From Domibacillus indicus (GTDB taxonomy: Bacteria; Bacillota; Bacilli; Bacillales; Domibacillaceae), in the NCBI RefSeq assembly GCF_000970685.1, contig NZ_LAJB01000002.1:341854-405853 (forward strand): a stretch of DNA of 64,000 nucleotides, read 5' to 3'. Of this stretch, positions 26,436 to 35,043 are shown piece by piece; the first letter of the stretch is position 1; each line of letters opens with the position of its first letter. Below the pieces are notes generated by a model. The model made no database searches and was not told the origin of the DNA. It was given only the letters and a program-made list of their open reading frames with translations. The translations under genes were made by a program, and so were the position numbers.

Positions 26436-27214
26436 TTTGATCCCTCATTTGATAAAACAATTTTATGGCTGGTCAGCTCCTCGAGCGGATCTCCATTGAT
26501 CGTGTCAAAAATGCGGCCTGCCATTTGTTCATACCCCATATCGTTCGGGTGAAACTGGTCTTCAAAAAACAAGCCGTCACTTCCTTCGCCGAAAATGGTT
26601 TCGACGCTGACAAATACAGTCCGCTCCATAGATGCCGTCGTTTCAGCCGCCCGCTCGTTCCAGGTGCGGACGATCGTTTCGTCGTCATCTGTATCAATAA
26701 AAATACGCCCGAACGGATTGTAAATGCCGACAAGGACGATACCTGCATCTTCATTTATCGTACGGACGGTTTCAAGCACGCTTTGAATGCGCTCCGCATA
26801 TCCGTCTTCTTCTTTTTCAAACGTGTCGACCGTCAAATTTGACCAGTTTTCTTTGACAACCTTCACGACATCATTGCCGCCAACGGTAATAATAACCATG
26901 TCCGCTTTTTTAATGTCCGCCTGAATGCTTTCCTGCTTCAGGCGCTTAACAAGCTGGTCGGTCCGGTTGCCCCGCTTGCCGTAATTCACAAATGATGCAT
27001 CCTTTATTTCATCAAGCGATTCGAGCTGTTTCTCCAAATACGGCACATATCCGCCCGAATTGGTGCTGTCGCCGACGCCCTCGGTCAACGAATCGCCGAT
27101 CGAAACGATATTTATATTTTGCGGGACGCTTGGTACTGCTGTTTCCTGGACGTTATCATCGGCACAGCCTGCCAGCAGCACTGCCAAAACCAGGCCCGCT
27201 ATTGCTCGTTTCAA
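26432..27214 (-). CDS. ypmR: GDSL-type lipase/esterase lipoprotein YpmR
   Basis: A 260-residue lipoprotein (lipobox VLLAGC) with an SGNH/GDSL hydrolase domain: block I VSIGDSLTEGVGD (Ser nucleophile), block II NYGKRGNRTD, block III TVGGNDVV and block V DQFHPNDMGY (Asp/His). It acts outside the membrane on an ester substrate not identifiable here. TTG 27214 is chosen because AGAGG is seven bases upstream; GTG 27223 overlaps that site. It diverges from the PCYCGC lipoprotein gene and heads the ypmR-ypmS-msrAB operon. Confidence 0.88.
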   Translation of the reverse strand: MKRAIAGLVLAVLLAGCADDNVQETAVPSVPQNINIVSIGDSLTEGVGDSTNSGGYVPYLEKQLESLDEIKDASFVNYGKRGNRTDQLVKRLKQESIQADIKKADMVIITVGGNDVVKVVKENWSNLTVDTFEKEEDGYAERIQSVLETVRTINEDAGIVLVGIYNPFGRIFIDTDDDETIVRTWNERAAETTASMERTVFVSVETIFGEGSDGLFFEDQFHPNDMGYEQMAGRIFDTINGDPLEELTSHKIVLSNEGSN

Positions 27215-27338
27215 AGCGGTCACCTCTTCTTCATCAAAATCGTATTTCTTTCCCTCTACGGTTGAAAGTAAATGGTTTTCAATATATGATTATATCAGTT
27301 TTTTCGCTATTCTTCTATTTTGAAAGGAGTGTTCCCCA

Positions 27339-27827
27339 TTGAAAAAGCAACTCTCTGCCCTTCTCTTTACCATGGCGATTCCTTTTGCGGCTGCCTGCGG
27401 AAACGAAGAAGCGGCTGACTCACATAAAGACCATACTTATACGGCTCACAGCGGCGATCTTCAGGAAGTAACGGCATCCGCAGAAACGCTTCCGTCTTTT
27501 CTTGATGATAAAGACGAAAACATGCGTGCCATTTATCTTGCCGCGGCGAAGCATGCAGACGTGCTCGACCAGATGCCGTGTTATTGCGGCTGCGGCGAAT
27601 CAGCTGGCCATAACAGCAATCTGAACTGCTTTATCGCAGAGCGAAGCGGCGATGAAATCACCTGGGACGACCATGGCACGCGCTGCGGTGTCTGCCTTGA
27701 AATTGCGGCGACAACAGCCCTGATGACAGAAGAAGGAAAGTCTCCGGCGGAAATCCGCACCCTGATTGATGAAACGTACAGTGAAGGATATGCGGAGCCG
27801 ACACCGACCCCTCTGCCGGGCGCTTAA
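27339..27827 (+). CDS. PCYCGC-motif lipoprotein
   Basis: A 162-residue predicted lipoprotein (signal ending PFAAAC) with the defining PCYCGCGESAGHNSNLNCF motif near residues 86-104 and further Cys in HGTRCGVCLEIA; six or more cysteines suggest metal binding or redox function, but none has been shown for the family. TTG at 27339 follows AAAGGAG. The C-terminal part is proline and threonine rich. The stop codon lies in the loop of its terminator. Confidence 0.85.
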   Translation: MKKQLSALLFTMAIPFAAACGNEEAADSHKDHTYTAHSGDLQEVTASAETLPSFLDDKDENMRAIYLAAAKHADVLDQMPCYCGCGESAGHNSNLNCFIAERSGDEITWDDHGTRCGVCLEIAATTALMTEEGKSPAEIRTLIDETYSEGYAEPTPTPLPGA

Positions 27828-27846
27828 AAGCGTCCGGTTTTTTTCA
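27816..27846 (+). terminator. Terminator overlapping the stop codon of the PCYCGC lipoprotein gene
   Basis: CCGGGCGCTT (27816-27825) pairs with AAGCGTCCGG (27828-27837), then TTTTTTT. The TAA stop is in the hairpin loop. Confidence 0.85.
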
Positions 27847-27914
27847 TGTTTTTATATTATTTTTTTCCAAAGCATGGTACAATTTACGTATGTCGAAAAA
27901 TGAGGATGATTCAA

Positions 27915-28241
27915 ATGTCAATCAACGTTTTTCTTGATGATTACCGTAAATGTCCTCCCGACCACCAGCTGGTTGAAACTATTGAGGAATGTTTCATCTT
28001 ACTTTCGACTGAAGAGATCGGGCATCTGTCTCTCGATCATGATCTTGTCAGCAAAACACAAAATGGTTTCGTTCTTGTGCAGCTTATGGTCAAGCACCAG
28101 CTGTTCGCGGAACGCATTACCATCCACTCTGCCAATGCAGGCCGCGGAAAAGCCATGTATAATTATTTAAAGCAGGCCCAGACTGATTTAAAAATGCCGC
28201 GGTCCATTAAAGTGACACTTCGCCCTTTGCCGCTCCACTAA
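27915..28241 (+). CDS. cREC-domain protein (cyclic-phosphate processing receiver-like)
   Basis: A 108-residue single-domain protein. NVFLDDYRKCPPDHQLVETIEEC at the N-terminus (acidic DD like a receiver), LSLDHDL in the middle and ITIHSANAGRGKAMYNYL near the end match the receiver-like cREC family predicted to act on cyclic phosphates; no activity is proven to my knowledge. ATG 27915 is chosen because GAGGAT precedes it at the right distance; the longer frame from 27846 lacks a site and runs through the upstream terminator. Confidence 0.75.
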   Translation: MSINVFLDDYRKCPPDHQLVETIEECFILLSTEEIGHLSLDHDLVSKTQNGFVLVQLMVKHQLFAERITIHSANAGRGKAMYNYLKQAQTDLKMPRSIKVTLRPLPLH

Positions 28242-28256
28242 TTCAATATATATGAA

Positions 28257-28300
28257 AAGGAGTACCCTGATAGAGATGTTCTGGGCACTCCTTTTTCTTT
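28257..28300 (+). terminator. Terminator of the cREC gene
   Basis: AAGGAGTACCC (28257-28267) pairs with GGGCACTCCTT (28283-28293) with one mismatch, then TTTCTTTTTTT. It lies between convergent genes; the T-run serves the rightward gene. Confidence 0.8.
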
Positions 28301-28308
28301 TTTTATGT

Positions 28309-29163
28309 TTATGCGTTCTTTGCCTGGTACATAATCCCGACCGCACCCGGCCCGGCATGAGCAGAAATAATCGGTGCGGTAACGCCGATCTCTACATCTT
28401 TAAAGCCGGTCATTTTGATAATTTCCTCTTTCAGCTTTTCTGAAAAAGCAGCGCTGTTGCTGCCGGCATGCACGATTGAAAAATGAACAAGCTCTTTTCC
28501 TTTTAATTCCCCGCCGAGCTGCTCCACGAAAAATTTAATTCCTTTTGCGTGCGAGCGCACTTTTGTCACTGGCGACAGTGCTCCGATATCCAAGTTGGCA
28601 ATCGGCTTAATATTCAGAAGCGAGCCGATAAAGCCTTTTGCTCTGCCAATCCTCCCGCCTTTAATTAAGTTTTCAAGCGTATCGACCATTATATACAGCT
28701 TGGTTTCCTCCCGCACCTTATCAAGACGCGCCGTAATTTCCTCTACCGTATGCCCTGCTTCTGCCATCCGCGCTGCTTCAAGCACCTGGTAAGAAAGCGC
28801 TTTGGAAATATACCGCGAATCAACAACGGTTACGTCCGATGAAGACATTTCTGCCGCCTGCTTTGCTGATTGGTACGTTCCGCTCATTCCGCCGGTCATA
28901 TGAATGGAAAGAATCTGGCTTCCGTCTGCACCCAGTTCATCGAACACTTCCAGAAAACGGCCAACCGGCGGCTGTGAGGTTTTGGGAATTTCTTTGGAAT
29001 TCGCCATTTTCACTAAAAATTCTTCCGGTGAAATTTCCACGCTGTCCAGGTATGTTTCTCCGTCCACCAGTACCGTCAGCGGCACCATCGTGATGCCTTT
29101 TTTCTGCAATTCTTCACTTGTCATATCCAGCGCAGAGTCCGTGACAATTTTGATCTTTCTCAT
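28309..29163 (-). CDS. DegV family fatty-acid-binding protein
   Basis: A 284-residue protein with the DegV/FakB signature: KIVTDSALDMTSEEL at the N-terminus, TSQPPVGRFLEVFDEL, SIHMTGGMSGTYQSA and VDSRYISKALSYQV, ending SAHAGPGAVGIMYQ. The family binds a fatty acid in its cleft and presents it to the FakA kinase for phospholipid synthesis; no kinase is adjacent. ATG 29163 follows GAAGGG, while the longer frame to 29190 lacks a site. Confidence 0.9.
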   Translation of the reverse strand: MRKIKIVTDSALDMTSEELQKKGITMVPLTVLVDGETYLDSVEISPEEFLVKMANSKEIPKTSQPPVGRFLEVFDELGADGSQILSIHMTGGMSGTYQSAKQAAEMSSSDVTVVDSRYISKALSYQVLEAARMAEAGHTVEEITARLDKVREETKLYIMVDTLENLIKGGRIGRAKGFIGSLLNIKPIANLDIGALSPVTKVRSHAKGIKFFVEQLGGELKGKELVHFSIVHAGSNSAAFSEKLKEEIIKMTGFKDVEIGVTAPIISAHAGPGAVGIMYQAKNA

Positions 29164-29339
29164 AAAAATCCCTTCTTTCCTGCCATTCAACGTAATGATG
29201 AGTTCATTTTACTATTCTTTAGCCATTCTTCCTATATTATTAACGCATTTCTTGAAAAAAAGAATCGTTAAGAATATAGTCCTTTTTTGGCTAAAACTAT
29301 CTTTCTTTTATAGGCTAGAAATAAGCTATTTTCTTTTGA

Positions 29340-29640
29340 AAGCATTGTCAGGGGCTGCGGTCAGCCGGCTGCGCTTTCCTGCATAGCGAACCCTGAACCA
29401 GCCATCGCTCTCGCGCTGTCTGTTTCAGCTCGTCCGCTCGTCCTGCGTGAGTCTTCGCCTGCAGCCCTCCGCCGTTGTTTTTCTAAAAAACAGCATGAAA
29501 AAGCCTATTTGTTCCTTCCTTTCTTATTCGAAAAAGAACATGAACCGGTTGTTACTGGCTAAATCTCCTCCCCGCAGATACCGCCGTTTCTATGGCCGGG
29601 TTAAGCATGGTGATTCATCCATCGTGCTAGAGACCCGGAC
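29340..29640. repeat. Dispersed intergenic repeat, copy 2 (longer)
   Basis: The gene-free stretch 29164-29702 holds the fuller copy of the repeat also seen at 16150-16375. It shares GTCAGGGGCTGCGG, CGCTTTCCTGCA, GCGAAC, CCTCCGCCGTTGTTTTTCTA, TTCTATGGCCGGG and CATCGTGCT-GAGACCC, in order. Between them is an extra block absent from copy 1 (about 29395-29460, GC-rich, with GCTCGTCCGCTCGTCCTGCG). No credible protein is encoded. Confidence 0.65.
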
Positions 29641-29702
29641 GTTCTTAAATATGTTGGATTTAACCTGGAGAAAGTATAGCCAGCCGCTTATTTCCACAGC
29701 AT

Positions 29703-29735
29703 AAAAAGAAGAGGGCTACACGCCCTCTTCTTTTT
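29703..29735 (-). terminator. Terminator of the TrpXYZ-like ABC operon
   Basis: A perfect 14-bp stem, AAAAAGAAGAGGGC (29703-29716) with GCCCTCTTCTTTTT (29722-29735), overlapping the TAA stop at 29734. The arm itself supplies the T-run in both directions. Confidence 0.9.
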
Positions 29736-30528
29736 ATGAAAGCAGCGCCCGGTCGCTTAATCCGCCGCCGCCTTTTATTTTTTGGAACTCTGCCAGAAGC
29801 TTTTCGACTGTGAGATCCCGCTTTTCTTCTTCATTGGCCGAGAAAATAATCTCGCCTTTATCCATCATAATCAGCCGGTTGCCGAGGTCAAGCGCCTGCT
29901 GCATGTTGTGCGTTACCATAAGAGTCGTCAGTCCGAGCTTGTCCACAATTTCTTTCGTTAAATTCGTAATCAGCTCAGCCCGGGATGGATCCAGTGCCGC
30001 AGTATGCTCATCCAAAAGCAGAATTTTCGGGTCGGTAAACGTCGCCATTAAAAGCGACAGCGCCTGGCGTTCCCCTCCGGACAGCAGGCCGACCTTGGCC
30101 TGAAGACGGTTTTCAAGCCCGAGATGAAGCATTTCGAGCTTTTCCCGGTAAAAATCACGGCGTTTTTTCGTTACACCGAAGGACAGCGTCCGCTTTTTCG
30201 TCCGGTTGTACGCAAGCGCCAGATTTTCTTCAATCGTCATCGCCGGTGCTGTGCCCGCCATCGGGTCCTGGAACACCCGTCCAATTTTGGAGGCACGCTT
30301 GTGCTCCGCAAGACTGGTCATGTTAGTTCCGTCAATCATGACCGTTCCCATGTCCGGAGATAGCTTTCCTGAAATAACGTTCATCAGTGTGGATTTCCCG
30401 GCACCATTTGAGCCGATAACCGTGACGAAATCCCCCTGCTTCATCGTTAAATTAACTTTGTTCAAGGCGATTTTTTCATCAGGGGTACCTTCGTAAAACA
30501 CTTTAAAAATCCGGTTCATTTCAAGCAC
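29734..30528 (-). CDS. ABC transporter ATPase (TrpZ-like)
   Basis: A 264-residue ATPase with Walker A GSNGAGKST, Q-loop GRVFQDPMAG, signature LSGGERQAL and Walker B ILLLDEHTAALDP. The His after Glu in Walker B (DEHTA) is typical of the ABC group found with ABC_sub_bind lipoproteins (putative tryptophan or tyrosine importers). GTG at 30528 has AGGAGG eight bases upstream and overlaps the permease stop by eight bases. Last gene of the operon. Confidence 0.9.
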   Translation of the reverse strand: MLEMNRIFKVFYEGTPDEKIALNKVNLTMKQGDFVTVIGSNGAGKSTLMNVISGKLSPDMGTVMIDGTNMTSLAEHKRASKIGRVFQDPMAGTAPAMTIEENLALAYNRTKKRTLSFGVTKKRRDFYREKLEMLHLGLENRLQAKVGLLSGGERQALSLLMATFTDPKILLLDEHTAALDPSRAELITNLTKEIVDKLGLTTLMVTHNMQQALDLGNRLIMMDKGEIIFSANEEEKRDLTVEKLLAEFQKIKGGGGLSDRALLS

Positions 30529-31438
30529 TCTGGCTTCCTCCTAACTGCTGGAGCCGTTTTTTCTTCCGCGCCGCCGCTTTTTGCCGGTCAAGGATTTTTG
30601 GCAGCACAAGGGCAATAATTACAATCACAGCGGTAATCAGCTTCATATCCCCTGTATCTAAAAATTCCACGCGCAAAGCCAGCGTCACAATCATCCGGTA
30701 CAAAATGGCGCCAACAACAACCGCAAGCGTAGCTCTGGCAATAGAAGAATGACCGATGACCGCTTCTCCGATAATAACAGACGCAAGGCCGATGACGATC
30801 ATCCCGATTCCCATGCCGACATCGTTAAAGCCATTGTACTGGGCGACAAGTGCGCCGGAGAATGCAACAAGTGCGTTCGAAAGGCCCAGACCGAGCACTT
30901 TCATCCAGCCGGTATTCGCTGAAAAGCTGCGCACCATGCCTTCATTGTCGCCGACTGCGCGAAGGCTCAGGCCGACTTCCGTTTTTAAAAACAAATCGGT
31001 AAGAAACTTAATAATCAGCGTTACAATAAGCATAAAAATCAAAATGCTCCAGTCTGACGCAAACCAGGTATTGATTTTGGTCATCACAGTTTCTTCCGCC
31101 AGAAGCGGCACATTCGGCTTGCCCATAATGCGCAGATTAATCGAATAAAGGGCAATCATCATTAAAATTCCGGAAAGAAGCGGGTTAATGCCCCCTTTTG
31201 TATGCAAAATCCCGGTCACGCAGCCGGCTATAAACCCGGCAAACAGGCCGGCAATGGTAGCCAGAAACGGACTGCTGCCGTTCACGATCATAATTGAGGC
31301 GACCGCGCCGCCTGTTACAAAGCTTCCATCTACAGTTAAATCCGGGAAATCAAGCACACGGAATGACAAGTAGACACCAAGCGCCATGATCGCATAAATG
31401 ACGCCTGATTCGACGGCGCCAAACATCGCTGTCATCAT
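30521..31438 (-). CDS. ABC transporter permease (TrpY-like)
   Basis: A 305-residue permease with eight to ten helices, of the branched-chain amino acid/ribose permease superfamily (MALGVYLSFRVLDFPDLTVDG and SIARATLAVVVGAILYRM are typical). It starts 57 bases after the binding protein, with TAGGAGG just before the ATG, and overlaps the ATPase gene. It forms the membrane channel. Confidence 0.9.
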   Translation of the reverse strand: MMTAMFGAVESGVIYAIMALGVYLSFRVLDFPDLTVDGSFVTGGAVASIMIVNGSSPFLATIAGLFAGFIAGCVTGILHTKGGINPLLSGILMMIALYSINLRIMGKPNVPLLAEETVMTKINTWFASDWSILIFMLIVTLIIKFLTDLFLKTEVGLSLRAVGDNEGMVRSFSANTGWMKVLGLGLSNALVAFSGALVAQYNGFNDVGMGIGMIVIGLASVIIGEAVIGHSSIARATLAVVVGAILYRMIVTLALRVEFLDTGDMKLITAVIVIIALVLPKILDRQKAAARKKKRLQQLGGSQSA

Positions 31439-31460
31439 AATAAAATCCTCCTATATGCAT

Positions 31461-31492
31461 GAAAAGAGCGCCCGGTGAAGGCGCGCCTTTTC
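31461..31492 (-). promoter_or_regulatory. Intercistronic hairpin between binding protein and permease genes
   Basis: GAAAAG-GCGC pairs with GCGC-CTTTTC across a GC-rich loop, four bases after the binding protein stop. No long T-run follows on the minus strand. As at ytfQ-ytfR, it probably protects the upstream message or attenuates the downstream genes. Confidence 0.6.
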
Positions 31493-31495
31493 CAC

Positions 31496-32494
31496 TCATT
31501 TTACAAGCTCTGCATCCTGTTTCCATTCATCTTTAATCTCAATATTCATTTCGGCAGCGGCTGTTTCATTAATAACCAGCTTTAAATCCTGCGGCGGCAG
31601 AACCGGCAGCTCGCCTGCTTCTGCTTCACCCGTTAAAATCTGTGCAGCCATTTTGCCGGCTTCCTTGCCGATGTCTTCGTAATTAAATCCGTATGCCGCA
31701 AATCCGCCGCGGGCTACGGAATCCTTTTCCCCTACAAATAAAGGAATGTCTTCATCATTGGCCACCTGGATGACCGATTCAAGTGCCGAAACAACCGTGT
31801 TATCGGTGAAAATGTAGAACATGTCCACTTTGCCGATCAGGCTTTCCGCCGCCTGCTTTACTTCAGAAGACGTTGACACCGTTACTGGCACCATTTTTAG
31901 TCCGTTTTCTTTTAAAATTGATTCGACCTGTTCAGCCTGGGCAACAGAGTTTTGCTCACCTGCGTTATAGACAACGCCGACATTTTTACCGTCAAACTCT
32001 TCTGCCATAAATTTCACCGTATTGGCGATCGCATCCGGATGAAGGTCAATAGTCCCGGTTACATTGCCCCCCGGTGCTTCTGCATCCTGCACAAGCCCCG
32101 CCGCTACCGGATCAGTTACCGATGTAAATACGATCGGAATATCTTTTGTTGCGTTTAATGCTGCTGTCGCACTCGGCGTGGAGTTGCCGAAAATTAAATC
32201 AACGCCGTCGGACACAAAGTTCTGGGCGATGGTCTGGTTATTGTTCTGGTCACCCTGCGCGTTCTGCTCGTCAAATTCGGCTTTAACGCCCGCTTCTTCC
32301 AGCCCTTCTTTAAAGCCTTTGTAGGCGTTGTCCAGTGATGGGTGTTCTACGAACTGGGTAACCCCGATTTTGTATGTTTCGCCTTCTGACGATCCGCCTG
32401 ATTCACTTGATCCCGCATTCTCTTCACCGCCGCCGCATGCTGCGAGCATCATCGCTGCTGCACCAGTTGTCATCATCCATTTCCACTTGCTCAT
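31496..32494 (-). CDS. ABC transporter substrate-binding lipoprotein (TrpX-like, ABC_sub_bind family)
   Basis: A 332-residue lipoprotein (lipobox MLAAC) with a Gly/Ser-rich linker and an ABC_sub_bind domain: YKIGVTQFVEHPSLDNAYKG, IAQNFVSDGVDLIFGNSTPS, PIVFTSVTDPVAAGLV and FVGEKDSVARGGFAAYGFN are family signatures. Homologues are linked to tryptophan or tyrosine uptake by T-box control in other Firmicutes, but no T-box is visible here. The 300 bases upstream (32495-32794) hold no gene or riboswitch I recognise. AGAGGGGG precedes the ATG. Confidence 0.9.
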   Translation of the reverse strand: MSKWKWMMTTGAAAMMLAACGGGEENAGSSESGGSSEGETYKIGVTQFVEHPSLDNAYKGFKEGLEEAGVKAEFDEQNAQGDQNNNQTIAQNFVSDGVDLIFGNSTPSATAALNATKDIPIVFTSVTDPVAAGLVQDAEAPGGNVTGTIDLHPDAIANTVKFMAEEFDGKNVGVVYNAGEQNSVAQAEQVESILKENGLKMVPVTVSTSSEVKQAAESLIGKVDMFYIFTDNTVVSALESVIQVANDEDIPLFVGEKDSVARGGFAAYGFNYEDIGKEAGKMAAQILTGEAEAGELPVLPPQDLKLVINETAAAEMNIEIKDEWKQDAELVK

Positions 32495-32794
32495 CCAAAA
32501 TGCCCCCTCTTTTTTGCTTAGCCGCTTTTATGTAGTAAATTAATTTTCATTATCCTCGAATAATAACAGAAAAGCAAGAATTTTTTAAATGTAAAATCTA
32601 TTAAATGAGACAGCTGGCGGGTGATAAATTGACAGCGTTTCTTTAATCATCTTCTGGAATTCTATTCCCTTTGGGGCGGTATTCCCTTCCTTTGGGCCGA
32701 TAAAAATATATACCGGCCCTGGCCTGCGAAAAACCGCCCCAGACTCCCAAATACCGGCCATAATCACAGCGGTACTGCCGGTAAAACAACAGAA

Positions 32795-32832
32795 AAAAGC
32801 AGAAATGCTGTGAAGCAAACATTTCTGCTTTT
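32795..32832 (-). terminator. Terminator of the acyltransferase gene
   Basis: AAAAGCAGAAATG (32795-32807) pairs perfectly with CATTTCTGCTTTT (32820-32832); the minus strand continues TTCTG. It lies ten bases beyond the stop. Confidence 0.9.
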
Positions 32833-32841
32833 GGCTTTTTC

Positions 32842-33597
32842 TTATGCTCCGTTTTTTTGAACAGCGGAAGCCTGTTTCATGGCTATGAGCTGCACTTCGA
32901 TTTGTTTCTGCACTCCGGCAGCCGTTTTTTTCAAATCATCTTCTGCATATTCCCCGGGCATAACCGGCGGCAGCACAGCCACTTCAATATGTGCCGGTGT
33001 CAGCTTTCTGCCCGGATTGTTTTCAAAAATATCGGCGGTTCCTTTGATCGCCACCGGCACAATCGGCACGCCCGCTTCTTTTGCCATGCGGAAGGCCCCG
33101 CTTTTAAACGGCTTCAGCCCGCCGCCTTTGTTGCGCGTGCCTTCCGGGAAAATAAACAGCGAGTGCCCGTTTTTCAGGATTTCCGCCCCGTCCCGCAGCA
33201 TTTTCACCGCGTCACGCCGGTCATTCCGGTTTAAAAACAGGCAGTGAATGAGCTCCATCCAGGTGCTGAGCAGCGGAATTTTTTTCATTTCCGTTTTTGC
33301 CACAAACCCGAATGGCTTGTTCAGATAGCCGATAAATGCCGGCACGTCAAAATCCCCTTCATGGTTGCTGACGAACATGACCGGCCCGGCCGGCACGTTC
33401 TCTTCCCCCGTTACCTGTACTCTGGCACCGGCCATTTTCATGACACCGCGGTTCCACTTTTTCACGAGCGGATGAATGCGCACATCCCGTTCGTCAGCCG
33501 GCAGGGCCGGGTCAATCCGTTTGAATTGATTCATTTTCGGTATTAAGCCGATCAGGGTAATGACCAGGTATCCGAAAAAAACAGCCAGGCGGATCAT
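32842..33597 (-). CDS. plsC: 1-acyl-glycerol-3-phosphate acyltransferase (PlsC family)
   Basis: A 251-residue membrane-associated acyltransferase making phosphatidic acid from lysophosphatidic acid. The catalytic HX4D is in VSNHEGDFD, the substrate block is FPEGTRNKGGG and block IV is VPIVPVAIKGT. One hydrophobic segment at the N-terminus anchors it to the membrane. The start overlaps the dfrA stop by four bases (ATGA), so dfrA and plsC are translationally coupled. A paralogue with another acceptor is possible. Confidence 0.88.
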   Translation of the reverse strand: MIRLAVFFGYLVITLIGLIPKMNQFKRIDPALPADERDVRIHPLVKKWNRGVMKMAGARVQVTGEENVPAGPVMFVSNHEGDFDVPAFIGYLNKPFGFVAKTEMKKIPLLSTWMELIHCLFLNRNDRRDAVKMLRDGAEILKNGHSLFIFPEGTRNKGGGLKPFKSGAFRMAKEAGVPIVPVAIKGTADIFENNPGRKLTPAHIEVAVLPPVMPGEYAEDDLKKTAAGVQKQIEVQLIAMKQASAVQKNGA

Positions 33598-34082
33598 GGC
33601 GCTATCCGATCATACACACAAAAGAAATAGTCATATGGATTTTGCTCATTTTTTTCTCCTTTTGTGCAGGAGGCTTCGGTAAACTTTTCCCATGGGATAA
33701 AATCGATTACTGTATCCCCCTTGAATTCCTCTTCAATTTTCGTCACATACAGACGGTCTGCGTGCGGCAAAAACTGTTTAAACACATTAGCGCCGCCAAT
33801 AACGAATAAATCTTTTTCCTCCGCCATTTTTAGGACTTCATCCGTTGAATGGATCACTGTGACGCCGTCCTGTTCGAACGACTCGTCCCTTGTTAAAATA
33901 ACGTTTTCCCGCTTTGGCAGCGGCCGGCTTCCAAACGATTCAAAGGTTTTTCGTCCCATCACAATTGGATAGCCAAGAGTTGTTTTTTTAAAGTAGCTCA
34001 AATCCTCCGGCAAATGCCACGGCATATCATTATCGAGCCCGATCACGCCGCCCTTGCTTTGTGCCCAAATAAATGAAATCAT
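33594..34082 (-). CDS. dfrA: Dihydrofolate reductase
   Basis: A 162-residue DHFR reducing dihydrofolate with NADPH. Family features are GVIGLDNDMPWHLPEDLSYF, the NADPH site VMGRKTFESFG and FVIGGANVFKQFLP. The acidic residue in the LPEDL helix is the usual catalytic one. AAAGGAAG precedes the ATG. In B. subtilis dfrA adjoins the thymidylate synthase gene thyB; here thyA lies 6.6 kb away beyond the mannitol operon and yetF. Confidence 0.95.
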   Translation of the reverse strand: MISFIWAQSKGGVIGLDNDMPWHLPEDLSYFKKTTLGYPIVMGRKTFESFGSRPLPKRENVILTRDESFEQDGVTVIHSTDEVLKMAEEKDLFVIGGANVFKQFLPHADRLYVTKIEEEFKGDTVIDFIPWEKFTEASCTKGEKNEQNPYDYFFCVYDRIAP

Positions 34083-34133
34083 ACCATTCTTCCTTTCTGC
34101 TGCTGTTTTCTGTTTTCATCGTACCATAAAAAA

Positions 34134-34153
34134 GACCCTGCTGGCGCAGGATC
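34134..34153 (-). terminator. Terminator of the yetF-like gene
   Basis: GATCCTGC-GCCA-GCAGGGTC stem on the minus strand, overlapping the TGA stop at 34152, followed by TTTTTTAT. Confidence 0.8.
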
Positions 34154-34847
34154 AGGAAGTGGACTGGCTTTCTTTGAACGTTTTAATATAAAATCCTTCT
34201 GCTTCAGACCATTCGGCATACAGGATATCACCCGGCCCGCTGTACCCCTTGCCTGTTAATTCATCATACAGCCAGCCGGCCGTTTTCCCTGCGAAATAAA
34301 GCTGTTCTTCTCTCACTTCTCCATCTTCAATTAAAAGATAAGAAGGATCTTTGTCCGGTGCGTCTATATTCAGCAAATCAGGTGTTACCGCTTCGCTGGC
34401 AGCATGCTTGTTAACGCTGATCGAGCCGCCGGGCTCCAGGTATAAATCCCGGACCTCCCGCAGACTGAAAATCCCCTGCTGCCTCAGCATGGTTCTGATT
34501 TGCTCGATATCCAGATGGTTTTTGCGAATCTGCTCCAGATCCAGTTCCCCATTGCGGATAATGAGAGATGGGCTTCCCTTTAACAGCTTTCGAATGCTTC
34601 TTTTCTTTTCTGTCAGTACCTCAATGACGTAAATAGCTGTTCCCCATACTGCGACCGCAAACAGAACCTGCCAGATGCTTACCTTATCATCATAAATGCT
34701 TTCCTCGAGAATACCGCCCAAAACGAGCGCATAAATAAAATCAAACGGTGTCAGCTGTGACATTTCTTTTTTGCCGAGCAGGCGCGTAATCAAAATAAGT
34801 GCAAATAAGCCGATCAGGAGTTTCAAGGCAATCTGCGCATATACCAC
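34152..34847 (-). CDS. YetF/YrbG-family membrane protein (DUF421)
   Basis: A 231-residue protein with three N-terminal membrane helices (LLIGLFALILITRLLGKKEM, the family hallmark, then two more) and two cytoplasmic YetF-like domains including PSLIIRNGELDLEQIRKNHL and IFSLREVRDLYLEPGGSI. In B. subtilis such proteins are found in the spore or cell membrane; function unknown. GTG at 34847 has GGAGG nine bases upstream; the longer frame to 34883 has only a poor site. Confidence 0.85.
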   Translation of the reverse strand: MVYAQIALKLLIGLFALILITRLLGKKEMSQLTPFDFIYALVLGGILEESIYDDKVSIWQVLFAVAVWGTAIYVIEVLTEKKRSIRKLLKGSPSLIIRNGELDLEQIRKNHLDIEQIRTMLRQQGIFSLREVRDLYLEPGGSISVNKHAASEAVTPDLLNIDAPDKDPSYLLIEDGEVREEQLYFAGKTAGWLYDELTGKGYSGPGDILYAEWSEAEGFYIKTFKESQSTS

Positions 34848-34986
34848 AGCCTTCCACCTCCAATCTTTTCTATACTTATTCACTTCTTTCTTTCACTCTT
34901 AAACTGGTAATTTCCTACTCTTTTATTTATTTTCTTTGCAGGCCGGACTCTTTTTTCACTGTCTTCCACGAAATTGGCACAAAAAT

Positions 34987-35013
34987 AGGCTGTCGAGAAC
35001 TTCTCGACAGCCT
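34987..35013 (-). terminator. Terminator of mtlD
   Basis: A perfect hairpin AGGCTGTCGAGAA / TTCTCGACAGCCT, then ATTTTTG on the minus strand, 31 bases beyond the mtlD stop. Confidence 0.9.
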
Positions 35014-35043
35014 GTAACCGGCTTAATCAGGCAAAGAAAACTT

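Noticed and set aside
29447-29704. 85-codon rightward frame in the 29.2-29.7 kb gap
   Set aside because: It runs through the dispersed repeat into a terminator and has no ribosome site.
32495-32794. T-box or other riboswitch expected upstream of the TrpX-like operon
   Set aside because: No T-box sequence or other known aptamer could be found in the leader.
32585-32818. 77-codon leftward frame after the acyltransferase gene
   Set aside because: The start codon is inside the acyltransferase terminator hairpin and there is no ribosome site.
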